DNA of 5,821 nt. Source: Rhizobacter sp. Lineage in GTDB: Bacteria > Pseudomonadota > Gammaproteobacteria > Burkholderiales > Burkholderiaceae_C. The position numbers and the translations under genes are program-made. Location of the stretch: positions 1-5,821 of the forward strand of contig JACMKJ010000563.1 in assembly GCA_014380155.1 (NCBI GenBank), given 5' to 3'. The notes under the pieces are model-generated. The model was not told where the DNA came from, searched no databases, and worked only from the letters and a program-made list of their open reading frames with translations. Below, one piece after another: positions 1-5,626 of the stretch (the first letter of the stretch is position 1; every line of letters starts with the position of its first letter).

Positions 1-130
1 AACATTCAGCGTCAGCAAGCGTGCAGCACGCGCTGGGCGCAACCCGCGCACCGGTGCCGCCATCAAGATCAAGGCCGCCAAGGTGCCGAAGTTCCGTCCG
101 GGCAAGGCCCTGAAGGATGCAGTCAACTGA
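1..130 (+). CDS. hupB: HU-family DNA-binding protein, C-terminal end (partial)
   Basis: This is the last 43 codons of a gene that begins before the window; base 1 is the third base of a preceding codon and the stop is TGA at 128-130. The translation starts TFSVSKRAARAGRNPRTGAA and ends with PGKALKDAVN. These are the beta-arm and final helix of bacterial HU: the GRNPRTG arm carries the DNA-intercalating proline, and the lysine-rich FRPGK stretch grips the backbone. HU is a small dimeric nucleoid protein that bends and compacts DNA. Placement immediately ahead of ppiD matches the hupB-ppiD order known from E. coli and other proteobacteria, so hupB is favoured over hupA. The fold family is clear from sequence; the paralogue name rests on synteny. 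No terminator lies between its stop and the tRNA gene 11 bases downstream. Confidence 0.93.
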   Translation, partial: TFSVSKRAARAGRNPRTGAAIKIKAAKVPKFRPGKALKDAVN

Positions 131-141
131 TTGAAGTTCTC

Positions 142-217
142 GGGTGCTTAGCTCAGTTGGTAGAGCGGCGCCCTTACAAGGCGTAGGTCGGGGGTTCGAG
201 CCCCTCAGCACCCACCA
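142..217 (+). tRNA. tRNA-Val (anticodon TAC)
   Basis: A complete 76-nt cloverleaf can be folded. The acceptor arm GGGTGCT (142-148) pairs with AGCACCC (207-213). A D-arm with AGCTCAGTTGGTAGAGC follows. The anticodon stem GCGCC/GGCGT encloses loop CTTACAA, giving anticodon TAC at 175-177, which reads valine GTA codons and wobble partners. The T-arm has loop TTCGAGC. Discriminator A214 is followed by an encoded CCA (215-217). The gene starts 11 bases after the hupB stop, with no room for a separate promoter outside hupB, so it is probably released by RNase processing from a hupB-tRNA transcript or driven by a promoter inside hupB (inference). Confidence 0.96.
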
Positions 218-260
218 ACGAGACGCCGCGCGAGCCCCCTCCAGGCACGTTGCCATCAGC

Positions 261-266
261 TAAAAT
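261..266 (+). promoter_or_regulatory. Possible -10 box for ppiD
   Basis: TAAAAT in the context GCTAAAATTCTC matches a sigma-70 -10 hexamer at five of six positions. It lies 100 bp before the ppiD ATG in the gap after tRNA-Val. No convincing -35 hexamer is visible 16-18 bp upstream, where the sequence is C-rich, so the assignment is weak. If real, the transcript would start near 272-276 and carry the hairpin at 284-309 in its 5' leader. Confidence 0.35.
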
Positions 267-283
267 TCTCATCGTTTACTCTG

Positions 284-309
284 CAAAGGCGAACTCAGGT
301 TCGCCTTTG
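284..309 (+). terminator. Perfect 11-bp hairpin, terminator-like
   Basis: CAAAGGCGAAC (284-294) and GTTCGCCTTTG (299-309) are exact reverse complements around the 4-base loop TCAG. The A-run before and T-run after the GC core are typical of an intrinsic terminator, but the T-run is only three bases and lies within the stem, with no long U tail. It is well placed to end the hupB/tRNA-Val transcript. If the TAAAAT box at 261-266 is a promoter, it would instead be a leader hairpin or attenuator for ppiD. The symmetry means it could also act on the minus strand. Confidence 0.55.
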
Positions 310-366
310 TCGCATCTGGGGTGATTGGATTGCCCCCGCTCTGCCGCTCATTGATCGAGGTCACAG

Positions 367-2301
367 ATGTTTGAAATTTTCCGCAAGCACACCCGCATTC
401 TTCTGTTCGTCTTGGTGCTGCTGATCATTCCCTCTTTTGTGCTGTTCGGCATCGAGGGCTACAGCGGTTCGACTGGCGGTGCCAATACAACCGTGGCCAG
501 TGTGGGGTCGCGCAAGATCAGCCAGGCCGAGCTCGATGCGGCGCACCGCCGCCAGGTCGACATGCTGCGCAGCCAGATGCCAGGCCTCGACGTGAAGATG
601 TTCGACTCGCCCCAGATGAAGCGCAACACGCTCGATGGGCTGGTGCGCGAGCAGGTGTTCCTCGCCGCCGCCGACAAGGCAGGCTTCGTGACCACCGACG
701 AGCGGCTGCTGCGCGAGTACATGACCGACCGCCAGTTCGATCCGTTCCGTAAACCTGACGGCAGTCTGAATATTCCCGGTTTGGAGCTGGCGCTGGCGCA
801 GCAAGGCCTCAACAAACAGCGCTTTGACCAGATCAAGCGCGAAGAGCTCGTGATGCGCCAGGTGCAGATGGGCGTGGTCGGCACGGTGCTGGCACCGGCG
901 GCATCGGCATCGAGTGCGATGGACGCGCTGTTTCAGCAACGCGAAGTGCAGCTGCAGCGGTTTGACACCAAGGACTACCTGAGCAAGGTCAATCCGAGCG
1001 CCGCCGACATCGAGGCGTACTACAAGAACCCTGCGCATTCAGCCGAGTTTCAGACGCAGGAGAAGGCTGACATCGAATACGTGGTGCTCGACATCGAGAC
1101 CATCATGAAGGGCATCAAGGTGCCTGAAGACGAACTGAAGAAGTACTACGACGAAAACGCGCAAAAGCTGTATTCAGTGGCGGAGGAGCGCAAGGCCAGC
1201 CACATCTTGATCAAGGCGGGCAAGGACACGCCTGCCGAAGAGCGCGCAAAGGCACGTGCCAAGGCCGATGCCTTGTTGGCAGAGCTGACCAAGAACCCGG
1301 CATCGTTTGCCGATGTAGCCCGCAAGAACTCGCAAGATGCCAGTACCGCTGAGAAAGGCGGTGAGGTCGATCTGTTCATGGCACGCGGCGACACCGACAA
1401 GGTCTACGAAGGAGCGCTGTTCGCTATGAAGAAACCGGGTGACCTGAGCCCGATCGCCGAGACCAGTGAAGGGTTCTACATTCTTCAGCTCAAGGCGCTG
1501 CGTGGCGGCGACAAGCGCAGCTACGACAGTGTGCGTGCCGACATCGAACAAGAGCGCAAGAAGCAGCTCGCGCAAGCCGAGTTCGCGAAAGCCGCGGCCG
1601 AGTTCAACAACCTGGTGTACGAACAGTCCGACAGCCTCAAGCCCGCTGCCGACAAACTCAAGCTTGAATTGCGCAGCGCCAAGGGCGTGACGCGCATGCC
1701 TTTGCCAGATGCCAACGGCCCGCTGGCCTCTGCAAAACTCCTTGAGGCCTTGTTCGGCGCCGACGCCTTGCGCAACAAGCGCAACACCGAGGCGGTTGAA
1801 ACTGCCGCCAACACCTTGGTGTCAGCACGTGTGGTGCAGTACAGCCCGGCCGCCATGCAGCCCCTGGCCGAGGTCAGTGCGCGTGTGCGCGAGCGGGTGG
1901 TCGCCATTCAGGCAGCTGCAATGGCCCGCAAGGAAGGCGAGGCCCGCCTCGCGGCGCTGCGCCAGGCCCCTAACACCGACCTCGGCACGCCGCTGCAAAC
2001 GGTCTCGCGCGCACAGGGCAAGGAACTTGTGCGCCAGGTGGTTGATGCGGTGCTCAAGGCTCCGGTGGCCACGCTGCCTGCCGTGACCGGTGTTGAGTTG
2101 GCCGATGATGGCTTCGTCGTCGCACGCATCGTGAAGGTGCTCGGCCGTGACCCTGTGGCGGCCGACTCCGCGCGGGCCTCGTCGCAATACGCCCAGACAT
2201 GGGGGGCGGCAGAAGCCTTGGCCTACTACACGGCCCTGAAAGCGCGCTTCAAGGTCGAGGTGAACCTGCCTTCGGTTGCGGAGACTGTTGCGCCCAAGTG
2301 A
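367..2301 (+). CDS. ppiD: PpiD-type membrane-anchored periplasmic parvulin/chaperone
   Basis: The 644-residue protein is close in length to E. coli PpiD (623 aa). GAGG at 357-360, six bases before the ATG, supports this start. Residues 1-10 are short and basic, followed by one hydrophobic anchor at about 11-29, so the bulk faces the periplasm (N-in). Residues about 30-200 form a SurA-like helical region. A parvulin (PpiC-type rotamase) domain spans about 275-376, beginning RKASHILIKAG with the conserved His279 and continuing through SFADVARKNSQD and GGEVDLF. Residues 380-644 are a second helical/chaperone region. In the family, PpiD sits at the Sec translocon and helps newly exported envelope proteins fold. 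The second parvulin histidine (usual G-[YW]-H-I-I) is Tyr371 here (EGFYILQL), so catalysis may be weak or absent. Synteny after hupB supports the name. No terminator separates it from tRNA-His, 39 bases downstream. Confidence 0.92.
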   Translation: MFEIFRKHTRILLFVLVLLIIPSFVLFGIEGYSGSTGGANTTVASVGSRKISQAELDAAHRRQVDMLRSQMPGLDVKMFDSPQMKRNTLDGLVREQVFLAAADKAGFVTTDERLLREYMTDRQFDPFRKPDGSLNIPGLELALAQQGLNKQRFDQIKREELVMRQVQMGVVGTVLAPAASASSAMDALFQQREVQLQRFDTKDYLSKVNPSAADIEAYYKNPAHSAEFQTQEKADIEYVVLDIETIMKGIKVPEDELKKYYDENAQKLYSVAEERKASHILIKAGKDTPAEERAKARAKADALLAELTKNPASFADVARKNSQDASTAEKGGEVDLFMARGDTDKVYEGALFAMKKPGDLSPIAETSEGFYILQLKALRGGDKRSYDSVRADIEQERKKQLAQAEFAKAAAEFNNLVYEQSDSLKPAADKLKLELRSAKGVTRMPLPDANGPLASAKLLEALFGADALRNKRNTEAVETAANTLVSARVVQYSPAAMQPLAEVSARVRERVVAIQAAAMARKEGEARLAALRQAPNTDLGTPLQTVSRAQGKELVRQVVDAVLKAPVATLPAVTGVELADDGFVVARIVKVLGRDPVAADSARASSQYAQTWGAAEALAYYTALKARFKVEVNLPSVAETVAPK

Positions 2302-2335
2302 TGAGGTGGTCGCCGCTTCCGCTATAATCTGCGGC
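2299..2335 (+). promoter_or_regulatory. Promoter for tRNA-His
   Basis: A consensus -10 hexamer TATAAT sits at 2323-2328, 12 bases before the mature tRNA-His 5' end. The start site would be near 2335. The bases after the -10 (CTGCGGC) are GC-rich, as in stringently controlled stable-RNA promoters. The -35 element is poor: TGATGA at 2299-2304, overlapping the ppiD stop codon, is the best candidate at 18-bp spacing. The -10 is seen directly; the control by ppGpp is inference from known stable-RNA promoters. Confidence 0.7.
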
Positions 2336-2340
2336 TCTGC

Positions 2341-2417
2341 GGTGGCTGTAGCTCAGTTGGTAGAGTCCAGGATTGTGATTCCTGTTGTCGTGGGTTCGAG
2401 CCCCATCAGCCACCCCA
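2341..2417 (+). tRNA. tRNA-His (anticodon GTG)
   Basis: The 77-nt gene closely matches the E. coli tRNA-His sequence. The extra 5' G(-1) that identifies histidine tRNAs is encoded at 2341 and faces discriminator C2414. The acceptor arm GTGGCTG (2342-2348) pairs with CAGCCAC (2407-2413). The anticodon GTG is at 2375-2377 in loop TTGTGAT. The T-loop is TTCGAGC, and CCA is encoded at 2415-2417. The gene has its own -10 box just upstream but also lies directly behind ppiD with no terminator between, so read-through from ppiD may add to its supply. A strong terminator begins 11 bases downstream. Confidence 0.98.
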
Positions 2418-2427
2418 AAAAATAAGC

Positions 2428-2460
2428 AAGGCCCCCGATCACTCGGGGGCCTTTTGTTTT
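2428..2460. terminator. Bidirectional intrinsic terminator
   Basis: AAGGCCCCCGA (2428-2438) pairs perfectly with TCGGGGGCCTT (2443-2453) around loop TCAC. On the plus strand it runs into TTTTGTTTT (2452-2460), ending the ppiD/tRNA-His unit. On the minus strand the hairpin is followed by TT, GC and then TTATTTTTT, so it can also stop the response regulator/kinase transcript, whose last stop codon lies about 30 bases away at 2491-2493. Outer blocks CCCCAAAA (2413-2420) and TTTTGGGG (2457-2464) extend the symmetry into the tRNA CCA end. Confidence 0.93.
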
Positions 2461-2490
2461 GGGGCCGCGGTTGTGGCCGGGGGTGTGGCC

Positions 2491-4788
2491 TCAGTTTTTT
2501 TCCGACAGCTGCCGAATGCAGACGCGGCAGCCAATGCCGCCAGCGGGCATCTCGCGCCAATCGACCTCACCGCCCAGTTGCTTGACGCGTTTGCGTACAC
2601 CGCCTAACCCCAGGCCATGCGCCCAGGCCTGGGGGTTGCGACCCGTGCCGTTGTCGGTGACGGTCAGGTCCAGGCGGTCGCCGTCGAGCATGAACTCGAT
2701 GTCGACGCGGCGCGCCTGCGAGTGGGCAATGACGTTGTTGACCAGCTCGCGCATCACGCGGGTGAGGGCCGACCACTGCACCACGGTGAGCGAGATGTCG
2801 CGGTCAGCGCTGAAGCTCCAACCCAGCGACATGTGCGCCGCCGTGAGGCGCTGCGTGAGGTCAGATTTCCATTCGGCGGCCGCGTGTGAGAGCGGGTGAT
2901 TGGGCGCGGCGAGGCCACGCGTCAGCGTCTTGAGGTCTTGCAAGGTATGGCGAACGTAGTTCTCCATCTCGGGCGACTGGGCCTTGTACATGAGCGTCAG
3001 CAGCCGCGCACCGATGTCGTCGTGCAGGTCTTGCGCCAACCGCAGCCGCTCTTCGCTGCGGCCTTGTTCGACGGCCTTGTCGAACGCCACTGCGCGGCGA
3101 AGTTGCTCGACCACCCGCTCGGCCAGGCGCGCGTCTTCGGTGCTGAACAGGCGGCGGCCGTGGTGCGCAAAACGGATCACGATGGAACTCGCCTCGCCGG
3201 CTTCGCCATTCATCAGTTCGGGCACTGGGATGACGAGTGTGGAGCCTCCGCCGGTGACGCGGGTGGCGGGGCTGCGTTGGTCGATGACCACGGCCTCCAT
3301 TGGCTCGAACAGCTCGCGCAGCAACTGCGTCAGGAGGGCCGCCGTGCGCTCAGGGTGGGCTTCGACTTCACGTGCGATGCGGTACAGCTTTTCGAACATG
3401 CGCTCGGTGGTGAGCACGTTTTGATTGCGCACCTGGTTGAGGAGCCATTGGCGTGCGCCGGAATACAGACCCAGTGACAAGAACAGCGCCAGCGTCAGCG
3501 AGGCGAACTGGCCGAACGAGAACACGGCCACAAACAGCAGATCGAGCGCCGTCGCGACGGTGCTGATGGCCGCCAACAGCGAGAACTCGCGCATCACCTG
3601 CTGCGACTTCGACAAGAAAGGCAGCAACAGCAGCAGCGAGGACAGAAACACCGTCCAGATCGTCGGCCCCGTGGCGGCGATCTGCTGCTGGACGTGTGGC
3701 GCGCTGCCCGAGGCCGCAAGCGCCAGCGTCAGCAGCAGCCAGGCGCCGACCGCCAGCACGCCGAAGCGCCGCATGACGACGGCGAAGGGGTGCGGCTCGA
3801 TGCGGTGCGACCAGGTGAGCAAGGCGATGGCCACCACACCGAACAGCGCGACACTGCCTTGCAGCCACCACCACGCGCCGCTCAGCTCGGCATTGCCGAT
3901 CAGCACGATGAGCACGGCCACGCTGAGCCAGCTCAGCCACGCCACCACACCAGAGCCTGATATGCGGCGTGGATGCAGGGCCGAGGCATGAACCACCGCA
4001 GCGGCGGTGAGCAGGTCGAGGCTCATGTGCAGCGGCATGTTCCAGCGCGGCAGAGGCAACGGCAGCGCGAGCCCCATGGTCGACTCGATGGCCACCAATG
4101 CGAGGTTGCCCGACTGGCACAAGGCAGCCAGTGCATACAGCAGGTTGCGCGCCGTCGGTCGAGCCAGCACCACCACCATGGCTACCAGGTAGAGCACCAA
4201 GGCCAGGCCGGACAGCAGCCAGAACATGGCCCCCAGCGAGCCGAGCCCACGCCGTGGCAGAGAGACCTCGGCCATCTCGCCTTCGGAGAAGAACAGCTTC
4301 ACCTTGCCTTGTGCCATCGCGTTGGACAGCTGCTCGTGCATGGCACGGTGGCGCTCGCGCTCGATGTCGTCGATGACCCAGCGCGACGAGCGCCGAAGTG
4401 TGAGCCCATCGACCACGGCCGCGCTGCTGTTGGCGCCAATCACGCCCAGCAGGGCGCGGCCCTCATGGGGTGTGAGCATCGGGTCGGCCGACGCCACCAG
4501 CTGCAGTTGACTTTGTGCGCCGGCCTTCCAGGTGGCGTCGAGATGCGGTGACTCGGCCAGCCAGCGCGCCAGCAGCAGCACTCCGACACAGCCCAACAGG
4601 GCGGCCACCACGAGCAGCCGCAGTCGCCAGCCCATCCAGCGCGACAAGGGCTCGTCGCCGCCGAAGCTGCGGTCGATCAGACCGGAGTCGAGCGGGCTGG
4701 AATCGGGACCGAGGCTGAAGCTGCTGCTCGGCAGCTCACCTGCCGTGTGGGCAGAAGAAGAGGGCGCACCACGCAGTCGCATGTCCAT
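2491..4788 (-). CDS. Multi-pass membrane sensor histidine kinase (HisKA_3 / NarL-partner type)
   Basis: This 765-residue kinase probably phosphorylates the regulator encoded just upstream. Residues 1-50 are a Ser/Gly-rich tail. TM1 is at about 56-75, then an extracytoplasmic stretch at about 76-183, then roughly nine hydrophobic segments at about 187-446. The layout resembles 7TMR-type sensors, though I cannot name the sensory domain. Residues about 460-575 may be a GAF-like linker (weak). The H-box RLRLAQDLHDDIG holds the predicted phospho-His589; the dimerisation helices look short. The ATPase domain has an N-box (Asn685, His689), TDNGTG (711-716) and HGLGLGG (724-730). All key kinase motifs are intact. 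The ATG at 4788 lacks an obvious Shine-Dalgarno, and the frame stays open back to the regulator stop; Met3 or Met52, just before TM1, are alternative starts. The stimulus is unknown. It ends beside the shared terminator at 2428-2460. Confidence 0.88.
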   Translation of the reverse strand: MDMRLRGAPSSSAHTAGELPSSSFSLGPDSSPLDSGLIDRSFGGDEPLSRWMGWRLRLLVVAALLGCVGVLLLARWLAESPHLDATWKAGAQSQLQLVASADPMLTPHEGRALLGVIGANSSAAVVDGLTLRRSSRWVIDDIERERHRAMHEQLSNAMAQGKVKLFFSEGEMAEVSLPRRGLGSLGAMFWLLSGLALVLYLVAMVVVLARPTARNLLYALAALCQSGNLALVAIESTMGLALPLPLPRWNMPLHMSLDLLTAAAVVHASALHPRRISGSGVVAWLSWLSVAVLIVLIGNAELSGAWWWLQGSVALFGVVAIALLTWSHRIEPHPFAVVMRRFGVLAVGAWLLLTLALAASGSAPHVQQQIAATGPTIWTVFLSSLLLLLPFLSKSQQVMREFSLLAAISTVATALDLLFVAVFSFGQFASLTLALFLSLGLYSGARQWLLNQVRNQNVLTTERMFEKLYRIAREVEAHPERTAALLTQLLRELFEPMEAVVIDQRSPATRVTGGGSTLVIPVPELMNGEAGEASSIVIRFAHHGRRLFSTEDARLAERVVEQLRRAVAFDKAVEQGRSEERLRLAQDLHDDIGARLLTLMYKAQSPEMENYVRHTLQDLKTLTRGLAAPNHPLSHAAAEWKSDLTQRLTAAHMSLGWSFSADRDISLTVVQWSALTRVMRELVNNVIAHSQARRVDIEFMLDGDRLDLTVTDNGTGRNPQAWAHGLGLGGVRKRVKQLGGEVDWREMPAGGIGCRVCIRQLSEKN

Positions 4789-4818
4789 GGTGGCGTAGCC
4801 GGTGGGGCCGAAGCGGCG

Positions 4819-5562
4819 TCAGACCAGGCCTTGCTTGCTGGCCAGCACCGCGGCCTCGGCGCGGCTCGACACGTTCAGCTTCTTGTAGATCGACTTGATG
4901 TGGTCGTTGACGGTGAACCACTTGATGCCCATCAGGTTGGCGATTTCCTTGATGGTGAAACCCTTGCTGAGGTAGGTCAGCACCTCGCTCTCGCGCGGTG
5001 TGAGGCGCTCGTGGTCGAGCGGAGCTCCGCGGCCGAGCGGCATCGGGCGGCTGCTCTGAAAGCCCGAGGTTCCGGCCAGGCCCGGCTCGGCGAGCCCGCC
5101 CATGCCGCCAGGCCCCTGCCTGAAGTGGCTGAGTAGCCGGCGCGCAATGGCCGGTGACAGCGGCGGTTGGCCACGCACGATCTTTTGAAGCTCTTCCACC
5201 AGCACTTCGAAGCGGTCTTCCTTCAGCAGGTAACCATCGGCACCGCATTGCAGGGCAGGAAAGAGGTGGTCGTCGTCGGAGTACAGCGTGGTGACGATCT
5301 TGGTGGCCGGGTAGCGGGCCAGCTCGGCCAGCAACTCCATGCCATTGCCATCGGGCAGCTCCAGGTCGACCAGCACCAGCTTGAACGGGTCGGCCGACAG
5401 CTCGGCGCGCAGCGGATCGATCACACCCACCTGGCGGCGAGCGGTTTCGAGGTCGCCGGCTTCCGTGATGACGATGGTGTCGCTGAAACTCTCGCGCACC
5501 ACGCGGCAGAGAAAGCTGCGGGCGACCGGGTTGTCTTCAACGATCAGAACCTTGATAGCCAT
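4819..5562 (-). CDS. NarL/FixJ-type response regulator transcription factor
   Basis: The 247-residue protein has a receiver domain at residues 1-130 and a LuxR-type helix-turn-helix at about 187-247. Receiver residues are intact: the acidic pair Glu9-Asp10, phospho-acceptor Asp66 in VLVDLELPDG, switch Thr92 and Lys114 in GADGYLLKED. Asp66 lies later than the usual 50s because about eight extra residues sit between alpha-2 and beta-3. A Gly/Pro-rich linker (about 148-184) joins the DNA-binding domain, which begins LTPRESEVLTYLSKG and has TVNDHIKSIYKKL as the recognition region. The first strand starts right after Met1 (AIKVLIVED), supporting this start despite a weak Shine-Dalgarno (GAGAG). 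Phosphorylation by the kinase encoded 30 bases downstream probably switches its DNA binding. Target genes cannot be told from sequence. The family is certain; no specific gene name is justified. Confidence 0.93.
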   Translation of the reverse strand: MAIKVLIVEDNPVARSFLCRVVRESFSDTIVITEAGDLETARRQVGVIDPLRAELSADPFKLVLVDLELPDGNGMELLAELARYPATKIVTTLYSDDDHLFPALQCGADGYLLKEDRFEVLVEELQKIVRGQPPLSPAIARRLLSHFRQGPGGMGGLAEPGLAGTSGFQSSRPMPLGRGAPLDHERLTPRESEVLTYLSKGFTIKEIANLMGIKWFTVNDHIKSIYKKLNVSSRAEAAVLASKQGLV

Positions 5563-5590
5563 GGATGCTCTCAGGAGGGGTTTTGCATCC
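5563..5590 (-). promoter_or_regulatory. Inverted repeat abutting the response regulator start codon
   Basis: GGATGC (5563-5568 on the plus strand) and GCATCC (5585-5590) are perfect 6-bp arms separated by 16 bases, directly against the ATG at 5562. In the message this could be a hairpin ending at the start codon; in DNA it could be an operator, perhaps for autoregulation. The spacer on the message strand contains CCCCTCCTGA, which resembles the 16S rRNA 3' end rather than a ribosome-binding site. TAGGAT (5592-5587, minus strand) overlaps one arm and could be a -10 box, but no good -35 is seen. Function is inference. Confidence 0.35.
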
Positions 5591-5626
5591 TAGCGCACTC
5601 GCTGCGCCGCTTGTATCCCGCGAACG

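Noticed and set aside
361..1038. 225-codon open frame on the minus strand inside ppiD
   Set aside because: It lies wholly antisense to a well-supported gene, is His/Arg/Leu-rich as expected from reading GC-rich codons backwards, and shows no recognisable motif.
142..2417. tRNA genes as attachment sites of an integrated element
   Set aside because: Neither tRNA 3' end is repeated elsewhere in the window, no integrase is present, and the region between them is a conserved housekeeping gene.
2461..2490. GGCC-rich repeats between the terminator and the kinase stop as a regulatory repeat
   Set aside because: The GGCC copies are short, self-complementary and imperfectly spaced, as expected in GC-rich DNA, with no clear structure beyond the adjacent terminator.
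3973..4551. 192-codon open frame on the plus strand opposite the kinase
   Set aside because: It has a Gln/His/Arg-rich composition typical of an antisense shadow and overlaps the kinase membrane region, whose hydrophobic pattern is convincing.
5571..5588. Five-codon leader peptide (ATG CAA AAC CCC TCC TGA, minus strand) just before the response regulator
   Set aside because: It has no Shine-Dalgarno, is not in frame with the regulator, and is short enough to occur by chance.
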